Shown: in pieces, positions 21,546 through 30,157 of the stretch
How positions within the stretch are numbered: position 1 is the first letter of the stretch
Layout of the letters: every line of letters begins with the position of its first letter
Assembly (NCBI GenBank): GCA_050257395.1
Contig: JBLMWU010000229.1
Location: 1-32,762 of the forward strand
DNA length: 32,762 nucleotides
Source of the DNA: JAIRTY01 sp050257395
Lineage (GTDB): Bacteria; Actinomycetota; Actinomycetes; Streptosporangiales; Streptosporangiaceae
Reading direction: 5' to 3'
Program-made: the position numbers and the translations under genes
Notes under the pieces: model-generated
Database searches by the model: none
What the model saw: the letters and a program-made list of their open reading frames with translations, nothing else
Told to the model about the DNA's origin: nothing

Positions 21546-24206
21546 TCACGGGGCCAGCTCCCAGCGGATCTTCCCGGCCGGGTATCCGCCGGCCGGGGGC
21601 ATGGGCAGGTGGCGGCCCGCCCACCAGGCCGCGACCTGGTCGGCGTACCAGGAACTGGCCGGGTTCTCGTTCTGGCCGCCCGGGTAGACGCCCTGGCCCG
21701 CGGCTGCCGACGGCCCGCTCCAGGCGACGATCATCCGCCAGCTCGGGCCGGTGTGCGAGACCAGGCCGCCGTCGGCCGCGTCTACCGTCCACGGGCCGCC
21801 GCCGGCCGGGCGGGGCCCGTAGCCCAGGGCGCCCGCGCCGGTGATCGACTGGAACTCGCGGCGGTGCAGCCGCCCCCACCGCCAGGAGCTGGGCGGCCCG
21901 GGCAGGGTGGCGGCCAGCCGGGCCACCGCGGCGGTGAACGCGGCCCGCATCACCTGCGGCGCGGTCCGGCGCGGGCCGCCCGGCGGGGTGAACGCCGGGT
22001 TGCCGGGCCCGGACAGGGTCCACGCCTGCAGGTCCTCGTCCAGGCTGAACAGGCCCGGGCTGACCCGCAGGCCGGCCGGGTCCTGCCGGACGGGCACCCT
22101 GGCCGCGTGCCACCACGGCTGGAACACCGCGGACAGGTAGCGGCTCCAGAACGTCCACCACACCGACGCCGCCGCGGACGACGCGGTCATGCCGCCGCGC
22201 CAGCCGCGCAGCAGCGCCGCGGCCGCCTGCTGCCGGGCGGTCAGCCGCTGGCCGCGCAGGGCGGCGAGCAGGCGCGGCACGATCTGGGCCGCGAGCGGGT
22301 CGGTCACGCTGGTCTGGGCGGCGGCGAACGCGCTGGCGGTCATCCGGGCCCGGCCGGACAGCAGCGAGCCGATCTGCTGCGCCCGGTAGCCGGGGTCGAA
22401 GAAGTCGGCGCTGGTGCCGATGTAGTACGGGTAGGCGGCGCTGACCGGCCGCTGGTTGGCGGTGATGACCAGGTGCCCCGGCGGGTCGTAGACCTGCGGC
22501 ACGGCCTCCTGCGGGATGGTCCCGGCCACGTCGCTGGCGCCGGTGCCGGGCAGCGGCAGCCACGGGTCGCCGTGCGCGACCACCGGGTAGTAGCCGGCCG
22601 AGATGGCGCCGATGTTGCCGCGGTCGTCGGCGTAGACGAAGTTCTGCGTGGGCGCGTGCCAGGCGGCGAGCGCGGCCCGGAACTGGGCGAAGCTGGCGGC
22701 CCGGCCGACCCCGAGCATGGCGGCCAGGTCGGCCGAGGGCTGGTCGCCCATCCAGTCCACGGAGGTGGTCTGGCCCTGCCGGGTCATGACCGGGCCGTGC
22801 ACGGTGAGGTCCACGGTGAGCCGCACCGGCGGCGCGCCGTGCACGGCGATCGTGTAAAGCAGCTGGCGCATCCGCCGCCAGGCGCCGCGCCAGAAGTACT
22901 GCCCGGGCCGGGCCCGGCTGGTCCGCTCGGTGTAGAAGAACGTGGCCTGGTTCTGGGTGTCAGTCAGCGACCAGGCGATGTGCGCGTTGTGCCCGAGCAG
23001 CACGCCGGGCAGGCCCGCGACGGTCACCCCGGTCACCGCCAGGCCGGGCGCGGACAGGGCCGCCTGGTACCAGACCGACGGCAGGGTCTGCGGCAGGTGC
23101 GGGTCGCCGGCCAGCATCGACCTGCCCGCCACCGCGGGGCCGTTCGCCGCCCAGGCGTTGCTGTCCGGGTACCGGTGCACCTGGCCCGGGGGCAGCGCGG
23201 AGACCTGCGCCAGCAGGCTGGCCGCGGCGCGGGCCGCCTGGAGGGTGGGCCGGGCCGGCGGCGGGCCCGCGGGCTGGCCGGGGGCGGCGCCGGTGCTCTC
23301 CGTAGGGCCCGAGGCGCCTGCCGTCGTGGCCGGCCCGGGTGACGCTACGCCCGCGGCTCCCGCCGCCGCGCGGCCTGCCGTGGCGGCTGTGGTCTGGGAG
23401 CTGGTGGCGGGCAGCGGGGCCAGGGGGAGCTTGCGGTAGGGGCCGGGATCGTACGGGAACTGGGCGCCGGGGGCCTGCACCGGGAACCAGGCCATGGTGC
23501 GGGCGGGGCCGAGGGTGCGCTCCAGCAGCGCGTAGTCCAGCGGGGTGGTGGTGAAGTCGAGCTGCTGGGTGAGGACGCCCTGGACGGCCAGGCTGTCGAC
23601 CGGGGTCCAGTCGGCCGGGTAGGTGCCGGTCAGGCTGAACAGGGCGGGCCACTGGCCGGTGCCGCGGGCCTGGGCCAGGTAGTCGTTGACGCCGCGGGCG
23701 TAGGCGAGCAGGGCCTGGCCGGCCGGGCTGCTGCGAGGGGTCTGGGCCCATTCCTGCCGGGCGGTGCGGAGCAGGCCGAGCCGCAGCTCGAACTCGTCCG
23801 AGCTGACGGCGGCCGGGCCGGCCAGCTGGGCGAGCCGGCCCTCGCCGAGGCGGCGCTGCAGGTCCATCTGGGCCAGCCGGAACCGGGCGTGCAGGTAGCC
23901 GAGGGCCAGGAACGCGTCGCGGGCGGAGGCGGCGTGGATGGCGGGCACGCCGTGGCCGGTGAACCAGACCCGGGCCGGGCGGGACAGGCCCGGCACGGCC
24001 AGGGTCTGCGGGGCCGGCGGCTGCGCGCCCGGCGCGGAGTCCCACACCCCGTGCCCGGGGTCGAGCACCGGGCCGAGCGCGGGCACCGGCCCGGCCCCGG
24101 CCGCCAGCACCCACATCAGCAGCCCGGACAGCCCCAGCGCGATCACGGCGTGCCCGGCGCGCCCGGCCATCCGGGCGCGCCGCCGCCGCGGCTTCAATCC
24201 GATCAC
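21546..24206 (-). CDS. Penicillin acylase-family Ntn hydrolase, membrane-anchored or exported
   Basis: 886 aa from GTG 24206. A basic N-terminus (KPRRRRARM) and a hydrophobic stretch (about 18-40, HAVIALGLSGLLMWVLAAG) form a signal or anchor, so it acts outside the membrane. The family makes an inactive precursor that cuts itself; the new N-terminal serine is the nucleophile. That serine is S349 in PDSNAWAANG. VAGLPGVLLGHNAHIAWSLTD, VITANQRPV and the C-terminal GGQNENPASSWYADQ are family hallmarks. A long Ala/Thr/Gly/Pro-rich stretch (about 265-320) before the nucleophile corresponds to the spacer region and is longer than usual. Substrates in the family include beta-lactam side chains and acyl-homoserine lactones; which applies here is unknown. 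It lies 47 bp after the amidase gene. Confidence 0.93.
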   Translation of the reverse strand: MIGLKPRRRRARMAGRAGHAVIALGLSGLLMWVLAAGAGPVPALGPVLDPGHGVWDSAPGAQPPAPQTLAVPGLSRPARVWFTGHGVPAIHAASARDAFLALGYLHARFRLAQMDLQRRLGEGRLAQLAGPAAVSSDEFELRLGLLRTARQEWAQTPRSSPAGQALLAYARGVNDYLAQARGTGQWPALFSLTGTYPADWTPVDSLAVQGVLTQQLDFTTTPLDYALLERTLGPARTMAWFPVQAPGAQFPYDPGPYRKLPLAPLPATSSQTTAATAGRAAAGAAGVASPGPATTAGASGPTESTGAAPGQPAGPPPARPTLQAARAAASLLAQVSALPPGQVHRYPDSNAWAANGPAVAGRSMLAGDPHLPQTLPSVWYQAALSAPGLAVTGVTVAGLPGVLLGHNAHIAWSLTDTQNQATFFYTERTSRARPGQYFWRGAWRRMRQLLYTIAVHGAPPVRLTVDLTVHGPVMTRQGQTTSVDWMGDQPSADLAAMLGVGRAASFAQFRAALAAWHAPTQNFVYADDRGNIGAISAGYYPVVAHGDPWLPLPGTGASDVAGTIPQEAVPQVYDPPGHLVITANQRPVSAAYPYYIGTSADFFDPGYRAQQIGSLLSGRARMTASAFAAAQTSVTDPLAAQIVPRLLAALRGQRLTARQQAAAALLRGWRGGMTASSAAASVWWTFWSRYLSAVFQPWWHAARVPVRQDPAGLRVSPGLFSLDEDLQAWTLSGPGNPAFTPPGGPRRTAPQVMRAAFTAAVARLAATLPGPPSSWRWGRLHRREFQSITGAGALGYGPRPAGGGPWTVDAADGGLVSHTGPSWRMIVAWSGPSAAAGQGVYPGGQNENPASSWYADQVAAWWAGRHLPMPPAGGYPAGKIRWELAP

Positions 24207-24253
24207 CTTCCGGCGACCCTCCAGGAGGCGATCTTCCTATGGGTTGCCCCGGT

Positions 24254-25678
24254 TCACCACAGCGCGGGCCGCCGGTGTGCCCACGGCTGCGCGGCCTCGA
24301 TCTGAGCGGACAGGGAGATCAGGGTGCCCTCGCCGCCCATCCGGCCGGCCAGCATGACGCCGATGGGCAGACCCTCGGCGCTCCAGTACAGCGGCAGGTT
24401 GACCGCGGGCTGGCCGGTGACGTTGAACAGGGCGGTGAAGGGGGTGAACCGCTTCTGCCGCTCGAAGTTCTCCGCGGGCCCGACCTCCTCGAAGTACCCG
24501 ACCGGGACCGGCGGGGAGGCCAGCGTCGGCAGCAGCAGCGCGTCGTACTCGTTCACCACCTTGAACGCCTGCCTGACCATGATCTGCAGGAACGCCTGCG
24601 CGAAGATCAGGTCCCCGGCCTGGACCTCGCTGGCGCGCTCCCGCAGGTACACGGTCAGCGGCCGGAGCCGGTCCGCGCGGGCCGGGTCCACCGGGGCCAG
24701 CGTGGACATCGCGTACCAGAGCGTCTCGAAGATCGGCACCACGTCCGGGCCCAGCGGCAGGTCGACGTCCTCGACCTCGTGGCCGAGCCTGGCCAGCAGC
24801 AGGCTGGCCTCCTCGTAGGCGGCGGCGCAGTCCGGGTGCACCTCGGCGCCCTCGACCGGCGGGGTCTTCGTCCGGCCGATCCGCAGCTTGCCGGGCTCGC
24901 GGCCCGCGCAGGCCAGGAAGGACTCGCCCGCGGGCAGCGGGGGGAGCGTGTACATGTCGCCGGGCTGGTTACCGGTCATGACGTCGAGCAGCAGCGCCGC
25001 GTCGGCGACCGTGTGGGCGAGCGGCCCGTCGATGCCGAGCCCGAACAGGTCGGGGACCATCGGCGCGCTGGAGATCCGGCCGCGGGTCGGCTTGATCCCG
25101 AACAGGCCGCACACGCTGGCGGGGATCCGGATGGACCCGCCGCCGTCGCTGCCCTGCGCGGCCGGGGCGAGCCCGGACGCCACCGCCGCGCCCGCGCCGC
25201 CGCTGGAGCCGCCCGCCGACCGGGCGGTGTCCCACGGGGTCCGCGCGGGCGGGCCGATCTCCGTCTCGGTGTAGCAGGGCAGCCCGAACTCCGGCGTCGC
25301 GGTCTTGCCGGTGAACACCGCCCCCGCGGCCCGCAGCGCCGCGGTCACATGGTCGTCCTCGGTGGCCACGTTGTCCTCGTACGCGGCCGAGCCGAGGGTC
25401 TGGCGCACCCCGGCGAGCATGTTGAGATCCTTGATCGGGATGGGCACCCCGGTCAGCGGCGGCAGCGACGCCGGGTCGTCCGCCCGCGCCACCGCCTTTT
25501 CGGCCATGTCGGCCTGCTCGCGGGCCAGCTCGGCGGTGACCGTGAAGAAAGCGCCCACGCCGGCATTCAGCCGGTCGATGCGCTCCAGATAATGCCCGGT
25601 CACTTCCACCGGGGAGAGCTCACGCTGACGGATAGCGGCGGCCAGCTGAAGGACCGTTAGGTCATGAATTTCAGTCAC
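24254..25678 (-). CDS. Amidase signature-family amidase
   Basis: 474 aa from GTG 25678 (TEIHDLTVLQLAAAIRQ); the upstream frame to 26008 is not supported. The Ser-cisSer-Lys triad is visible: K83 in PIPIKDL, S158 in GGSSGGAGAAVASG and S182 in GSDGGGSIRIP. Spacing agrees with the fatty-acid amide hydrolase group. It hydrolyses an unknown amide in the cytoplasm (no signal peptide). Adjacent gatB or gatC genes are absent, so it is unlikely to be GatA. It is the first gene of the apparent operon amidase, Ntn acylase, membrane proteins A and B. The ribosome site is weak, and the 400-bp upstream region is compositionally odd. Confidence 0.94.
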   Translation of the reverse strand: MTEIHDLTVLQLAAAIRQRELSPVEVTGHYLERIDRLNAGVGAFFTVTAELAREQADMAEKAVARADDPASLPPLTGVPIPIKDLNMLAGVRQTLGSAAYEDNVATEDDHVTAALRAAGAVFTGKTATPEFGLPCYTETEIGPPARTPWDTARSAGGSSGGAGAAVASGLAPAAQGSDGGGSIRIPASVCGLFGIKPTRGRISSAPMVPDLFGLGIDGPLAHTVADAALLLDVMTGNQPGDMYTLPPLPAGESFLACAGREPGKLRIGRTKTPPVEGAEVHPDCAAAYEEASLLLARLGHEVEDVDLPLGPDVVPIFETLWYAMSTLAPVDPARADRLRPLTVYLRERASEVQAGDLIFAQAFLQIMVRQAFKVVNEYDALLLPTLASPPVPVGYFEEVGPAENFERQKRFTPFTALFNVTGQPAVNLPLYWSAEGLPIGVMLAGRMGGEGTLISLSAQIEAAQPWAHRRPALW

Positions 25679-26066
25679 GCTACTGAACGGTAGCCGCGCG
25701 CCGCTTCCCGGTCCAGCGGCGGGCGGGCACCCCCTGCCGGTGGCCGTGTCCCGTAGGTCTTGGCCGTCGCGAGCGGCGGCAGGTGAAGGGGGAATGGGGA
25801 GGCGGGTGGGGGATCGCAAGGCGGAGGAGGAGCCAATAGCGGAGCTCTTGGCGACGACGACAACGCCGCGAGGCGCCCGCATGGGCGACGCGCAGCGGGC
25901 TGAAGATCTGCGGGACACGGCCTGGCCGGAACGGCGAGCCGGTCCGGCACTCCCGCCCGGCTGGGTGCTATACCGGCTAAAAGGGGAAGTCTTCGCGGCC
26001 GGGTGCACGCCGGGCGGCCCGGGCCGCCTTTCCGCGGACCTCCCTCGCGCTTTGTATTGATTCGAT
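25679..26066. other. Intergenic region between divergent amidase and NERD-like genes
   Basis: About 390 bp without a secure gene. The middle part (about 25800-25960) has GA/AC-rich stretches such as GGCGACGACGACAACG that differ from the surrounding C/G-rich DNA. The right end (26045-26080) is A/T-rich and probably promoter. No clear repeat or RNA structure was recognised. Confidence 0.4.
25794..26060 (+). CDS. Doubtful small ORF in the amidase-NERD gap
   Basis: An 88-aa frame starts at ATG 25794 after GTGAAGGGGG, a plausible ribosome site. It contains EEEPIAELLATTTTPRGAR and PPGWVLYRLKGEVFAAGC. Third-position G/C bias is much weaker than in the neighbouring genes, with several rare A/T-ending codons (ATA, CTA, AAA, TTG). 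This points to foreign or non-coding DNA. I recognise no family. Confidence 0.2.
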   Translation: MGRRVGDRKAEEEPIAELLATTTTPRGARMGDAQRAEDLRDTAWPERRAGPALPPGWVLYRLKGEVFAAGCTPGGPGRLSADLPRALY

Positions 26067-26072
26067 TACTCT
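26067..26072 (+). promoter_or_regulatory. Candidate -10 box for leaderless NERD-like gene
   Basis: TACTCT lies 7 bases before GTG 26080 within an A/T-rich stretch (TTGTATTGATTCGATTAC). The spacing fits a leaderless transcript, and the start lacks a ribosome site. No good -35 is visible. Confidence 0.3.
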
Positions 26073-26079
26073 GAGAATT

Positions 26080-27243
26080 GTGAATCGGGTGACCAGGCCG
26101 GTGGGGGCAAGAACAGGCCCGGGACCCGCGCCCGTGCCCGGGCCGGAAACCGGGCCCGGCGGAGGCGCGGCGCAGCCGGCTGCCCCGGCGGGCGGCATCG
26201 GCCCGCCCGGCGCCGTCGCCGCGCCGGGGAACGGCGCCCGGGAGGCCGCGCGGGCGCCCGGAACGCGGGACCCGGCGCCGCCCGGAACGCCGCCCGCGGG
26301 GGAGCCCGGAACGCCGCCCGCGGCGCGGCCCGGGAAAGGCGCCCCCGGCGGGGCGGCCACGGCCGGAAACGGCCCGCTGAGCTTTTTCCGTGACGAGCCG
26401 ATCGAGCCGAGCCTGCTCCCGCTGTCCCTGCCCGCCCCGGCCGGGCCGCTGCCCGGCGCCGACTCCCTGCCGGGCCCGCCCGACGCTGAGGTGACGGGGA
26501 TCCTCGGCATCGACCAGCGGACCGCCCCCGGGCCGTCCCCGGGCGAGGTGCTGTCCCGGATCGCGGCCGACCCCCGGATCACCTGGTGGGTGACCCGGGC
26601 GCTGATCTCCGTGGTGGCGGGCGTGGCCGTGACCCTGGCGGCCGGCTGGCGGCTGGGCATCACCGCGGCCGCGGTGGTGGCGATCGCCGACACCGTGTTC
26701 CGGGCCCGCACCTCTGCGATGATCCCCGCGCCGGCCCGGGTGACCTCCGCCCAGCGCCGGACCCGGCGGCGCCTGAGGCGGCTGACCCCCTCGGGCTACC
26801 TGGCCCTGCACAACCGGCAGATCCCCGGCAGCGACGAGGTCATCGACCACCTGGTGGCCGGCCCGGCCGGGGTGTTCGCGATCGGCTCGCAGCGGTGGGA
26901 CCGGCGGCTGCCGGTCCGCGCGACCCACGGCGGGCGGCTGTTCCACGGCCCCTACCCGCAGGCCGGCCGGCTGCGGACGGCGTGCCGGGCAGCCGAACAG
27001 GCCAGCCAGCTGATCAGCGCCGCGCTGGGCGAGCCGGTCGCGGTCCGGCCGGCGATGGTGATCTATGGGCCGCCGGTGCCGTGGATCGTGGTCAAGATCG
27101 CCGGGGTGGACGTGTTCTCCGGCCGCCGGCTGCGCAGGTACCTGCGCCGGGAGACCGCCGCCAGCCGGGGCCGGCGGCTGGACGACCGGCAGATCGAGGT
27201 GATCGCCTCCGCGGCCGCGCAGGTCCTGCCCGCAGCCCGCTGA
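26080..27243 (+). CDS. Membrane protein with C-terminal NERD-like domain, nuclease motif degenerate
   Basis: 387 aa from GTG 26080. Residues about 1-110 are Pro/Gly/Ala/Arg-rich and probably disordered. Two hydrophobic stretches follow (about 168-185, VTRALISVVAGVAVTLAAG, and 188-203, GITAAAVVAIADTVF). The C-terminal part (about 225-387) resembles the nuclease-related NERD domain: GYLALHNRQIPGSDEVIDHL, VAGPAGVFAIGSQRWDRRLP and the later WIVVKIAGVDVFSGRRL. In active members a D/E-x-K motif sits at the end of the GVF strand; here that position reads GSQ, so catalysis is doubtful. Start choice is uncertain; GTG near 26491 is an alternative. Divergent from the amidase operon and followed by ilvD. 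Confidence 0.75.
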   Translation: MNRVTRPVGARTGPGPAPVPGPETGPGGGAAQPAAPAGGIGPPGAVAAPGNGAREAARAPGTRDPAPPGTPPAGEPGTPPAARPGKGAPGGAATAGNGPLSFFRDEPIEPSLLPLSLPAPAGPLPGADSLPGPPDAEVTGILGIDQRTAPGPSPGEVLSRIAADPRITWWVTRALISVVAGVAVTLAAGWRLGITAAAVVAIADTVFRARTSAMIPAPARVTSAQRRTRRRLRRLTPSGYLALHNRQIPGSDEVIDHLVAGPAGVFAIGSQRWDRRLPVRATHGGRLFHGPYPQAGRLRTACRAAEQASQLISAALGEPVAVRPAMVIYGPPVPWIVVKIAGVDVFSGRRLRRYLRRETAASRGRRLDDRQIEVIASAAAQVLPAAR

Positions 27244-27271
27244 CCCGCTGATGGCGGCCTGCCCGCCCCGG

Positions 27272-27277
27272 TAGGCT
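27272..27277 (+). promoter_or_regulatory. Candidate -10 box for ilvD
   Basis: TAGGCT, a common actinobacterial -10 form, lies in the 116-bp gap before ilvD, giving a leader of about 75 nt. No good -35 was found. Confidence 0.27.
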
Positions 27278-27359
27278 GGAAGCTTCCGGACCGGGACATC
27301 CCCTGCGCTGGCAGGCGCGGCCCGGGCCGCCTGGAAGGCCGCTGAGCCTGGAGGACAAC

Positions 27360-29243
27360 ATGCCGCCGCTGCGATCTCGTACTGTCACTCACGGCAGGAA
27401 CATGGCCGGGGCCCGCGCGCTGCTGCGCGCCACCGGCGTGGCCCGGGAGGACATCGGCAAGCCGATCGTCGCGGTAGCCAACAGCTTCACCGAGTTCGTG
27501 CCCGGTCATGTGCACCTGCGTGAGGTCGGCCAGGTGGTGGCGGACGCGGTCCGCGCGGCCGGGGCGGTGCCCCGGGAGTTCAACAGCATCGCCGTGGACG
27601 ACGGCATCGCCATGGGCCACGGCGGCATGCTCTACTCGCTGCCCAGCCGGGAGCTGATCGCCGACTCGGTCGAGTACATGGTCAACGCGCACTGCGCGGA
27701 CGCGCTGGTCTGCATCTCCAACTGCGACAAGATCACCCCCGGGATGCTGATGGCGGCGCTGCGGCTGAACATCCCGACCGTGTTCGTGTCCGGCGGGCCG
27801 ATGGAGGCCGGCGTGACCCGCGACGGCGAGACCGAAGGCACGGTCAAGCTCGACCTGATCGACCCGATGATCGCCTCCGCCGACCCGTCCGTGTCGGACG
27901 AGCAGCTCAGCGCCATGGAGGAGGCGGCCTGCCCGACCTGCGGGTCGTGCTCGGGCATGTTCACCGCCAACTCGATGAACTGCCTCACCGAGGCGATCGG
28001 GCTGGCGCTGCCCGGCAACGGCACCACCCTGGCCACCCACGCCGCCCGCAAGGGCCTGTTCGAGCAGGCCGGCCGCCTGGTGGTGGACCTGGCCCGGCGG
28101 TACTACGAGGAGAACGACGAGTCGGTGCTGCCGCTGGCCATCGCCACCCGCGACGCGTTCGAGAACGCGATGGCGCTGGACGTGGCCATGGGCGGGTCCA
28201 CCAACACGATCCTGCACCTGCTGGCCGCCGCGCACGAGGCGCGCGTCGGGTTCGGTCTCAAGGAGATCGACGAGCTGTCGCGCCGGGTGCCCTGCCTGTG
28301 CAAGGTGGCACCGAGCAGCAGCTACCACGTGGAGGACGTGCACCGGGCCGGCGGCATCCCGGCGATCCTCGGCGAGCTGGACCGGGCGGGCGTGCTCAAC
28401 CAGGGCGTGCACACGGTGCACAGCTCCTCGCTGCGCGCCTTCCTGGACAGGTGGGACATCCAGTCCCCGTCGGTGGCGCCCGAGGCGGCCGAGCTGTGGC
28501 ACGCCGCGCCCGGCGGGGTCCGCACCGTCAGGCCGTACTCCCAGGCCACCCGCTGGAACAGCCTGGACACCGACCGGGCCGCCGGGTGCATCCGCGACAT
28601 GAAGCACGCCTACACCGCCGACGGCGGCCTGGCCGTGCTGTACGGCAACCTCTCCCCCGAGGGCGCGATCGTGAAGACCGCCGGGGTGCCGGAGGAGCTC
28701 TGGCGGTTCACCGGCCCGGCCAGGGTGTTCGAGAGCCAGGAGGCCGCCGTCGAGGGCATCCTGGGCGGCAAGGTGGTGGCCGGGGACGTGGTGGTCATCC
28801 GGTACGAGGGCCCCAGCGGCGGGCCGGGCATGCAGGAGATGCTGTACCCGACCAGCTTCCTCAAGGGCAAGGGCCTGGGCCGCGCCTGCGCGCTCATCAC
28901 CGACGGCCGGTTCTCCGGCGGCACCTCGGGCCTGTCCATCTGCCACGTGGCACCGGAAGCCGCCGCGGGCGGGGTGATCGCCCTGGTCGAGGACGGCGAC
29001 CGGATCGAGATCGACATCCCCGCCCGCGACCTGCGGCTGGACGTGCCCGACGGCGAGCTCGCCGCCCGCCGCGAGCGGCTGCTGGCCAGCCTCGGCGACT
29101 ACCGGCCGGCCGGGCGTGACCGGCCGGTCAGCGAGGCCCTGCAGGTGTACGCGGCGCTGGCCACCTCGGCCTCCACCGGCGCGGTGCGCGACATCAGCAA
29201 GCTGGCCGCGTTGCGGACGGGGGCGAGGGGAACCACGCGCTGA
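27360..29243 (+). CDS. ilvD: Dihydroxy-acid dehydratase
   Basis: 627 aa from ATG 27360 with GGAGGA upstream. IlvD dehydrates dihydroxy-isovalerate and dihydroxy-methylvalerate in valine and isoleucine synthesis. Iron-sulfur ligands are in SNCDKITPGM (C122) and ACPTCGSCSGMFTANSMN (C191, C194, C197). VNSF-type NSFTEFVPGHVHL in place of a cysteine-bearing segment marks the E. coli-like oxygen-sensitive subgroup, and the length agrees. GGSTNTILHLLA and TDGRFSGGTSGLSICHV are also family motifs. No other ilv genes are near. menA follows after 12 bp, so the two may be co-transcribed. The identification is secure. Confidence 0.97.
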   Translation: MPPLRSRTVTHGRNMAGARALLRATGVAREDIGKPIVAVANSFTEFVPGHVHLREVGQVVADAVRAAGAVPREFNSIAVDDGIAMGHGGMLYSLPSRELIADSVEYMVNAHCADALVCISNCDKITPGMLMAALRLNIPTVFVSGGPMEAGVTRDGETEGTVKLDLIDPMIASADPSVSDEQLSAMEEAACPTCGSCSGMFTANSMNCLTEAIGLALPGNGTTLATHAARKGLFEQAGRLVVDLARRYYEENDESVLPLAIATRDAFENAMALDVAMGGSTNTILHLLAAAHEARVGFGLKEIDELSRRVPCLCKVAPSSSYHVEDVHRAGGIPAILGELDRAGVLNQGVHTVHSSSLRAFLDRWDIQSPSVAPEAAELWHAAPGGVRTVRPYSQATRWNSLDTDRAAGCIRDMKHAYTADGGLAVLYGNLSPEGAIVKTAGVPEELWRFTGPARVFESQEAAVEGILGGKVVAGDVVVIRYEGPSGGPGMQEMLYPTSFLKGKGLGRACALITDGRFSGGTSGLSICHVAPEAAAGGVIALVEDGDRIEIDIPARDLRLDVPDGELAARRERLLASLGDYRPAGRDRPVSEALQVYAALATSASTGAVRDISKLAALRTGARGTTR

Positions 29244-29255
29244 AGTTCGTTCACC

Positions 29256-30128
29256 ATGAAGAATGTGCGTAACTGGATAGCTGGCGCGCGCCCGCGCACG
29301 CTGCCCGCGGCCATCGTCCCGGTGGTGGTCGGCACCGGCGTGGCCCTGGGCTACGGCCGGTTCTCCTGGTGGCGGGCGCTGCTGGCGCTGGTGGTCGCGC
29401 TGGCGCTGCAGGTCGGCGTGAACTACGCCAACGACTACAGCGACGGCATCCGCGGCACCGACGAGCGGCGGGTCGGCCCGGTCCGGCTGGTCGCCTCCGG
29501 GCTGGCCCCGCCCCGCCAGGTGCTGGCCGCCGCGCTGGCCTGCTTCCTGGCAGCGGGGGTGGCCGGCTTCGTGCTGGCCGCCGTCACCTCCTGGTGGCTG
29601 CTGCTGGTCGGTGTGGCCGCGGTCGGCGCGGCCTGGACCTACACCGGCGGCAGCCGCCCCTACGGGTACCGGGGGCTGGGCGAGGTCGCGGTGTTCGCGT
29701 TCTTCGGGGTGGCGGCCGTGGTAGGCACCGCCTACGTGCAGATGCACACGGTGACCTGGCTGGCGGTGGCCGCCTGCGTCCCGGTCGGCCTGCTCACCTG
29801 CGCCCTGCTGGTGGTCAACAACCTGCGCGACATCCCGTCCGACACCGCGGCGGGCAAGCGCACCCTGGCGGTCATCATGGGCGACCACCGCACCCGGCTG
29901 CTGTACGCGGCGTGCGCCCTGGTTCCCTACGTCCTGGTGGTGGTCATCGCGCTGGCCCGGCCGCTGGCGCTGATCGCGCTGGTAACCGTGCCGCTGGCGC
30001 TGGTCCCGGTGCGGGTGGTCCGCTCCGGCGCGGCCGGCCCGGCGCTGATCGCCGCCCTGGGCCGGACCGGCAGCCTGCTGCTCGCCTTCGGCGCGCTGCT
30101 CACCCTGGGCCTCGCCGTCCGCCTCTGA
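29256..30128 (+). CDS. menA: 1,4-dihydroxy-2-naphthoate polyprenyltransferase
   Basis: 290 aa from ATG 29256. MenA attaches the polyprenyl tail to dihydroxynaphthoate in menaquinone synthesis at the membrane. The UbiA-family aspartate motifs are NYANDYSDGIRGTD (about 64-77) and NNLRDIPSDTAAGKRTL (about 188-204). About eight or nine membrane segments are visible. The N-terminus WIAGARPRTLPAAIVPVVVG is typical of actinobacterial MenA. The ribosome site is weak; the gene begins 12 bp after ilvD. No other menaquinone gene is in the window. A role alongside the isoprenoid genes at 1-7.5 kb is biochemical, not an operon. Confidence 0.95.
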   Translation: MKNVRNWIAGARPRTLPAAIVPVVVGTGVALGYGRFSWWRALLALVVALALQVGVNYANDYSDGIRGTDERRVGPVRLVASGLAPPRQVLAAALACFLAAGVAGFVLAAVTSWWLLLVGVAAVGAAWTYTGGSRPYGYRGLGEVAVFAFFGVAAVVGTAYVQMHTVTWLAVAACVPVGLLTCALLVVNNLRDIPSDTAAGKRTLAVIMGDHRTRLLYAACALVPYVLVVVIALARPLALIALVTVPLALVPVRVVRSGAAGPALIAALGRTGSLLLAFGALLTLGLAVRL

Positions 30129-30141
30129 CGGCCCGCCCGGG

Positions 30142-30155
30142 GCTGGCCGGCCAGC
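30142..30155. terminator. 14-bp palindrome between convergent menA and tetR
   Basis: GCTGGCCGGCCAGC is a perfect dyad lying between the two stop codons. As RNA it could form only a short stem after opening the centre, so it is a weak terminator candidate. Confidence 0.28.
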
Positions 30156-30157
30156 AG

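Noticed and set aside
20874..23342. Long plus-strand frame of over 800 codons
   Set aside because: It runs antisense to the penicillin acylase and the membrane-protein gene; composition is that of a G+C shadow frame with no domain.
24254..25678. GatA subunit of the tRNA amidotransferase
   Set aside because: The amidase signature fits, but adjacent gatB/gatC are missing and the gene sits in an acylase operon.
27063..29888. Minus-strand frame of over 900 codons
   Set aside because: Antisense to ilvD and menA, both unmistakable; no start signal and no motif.
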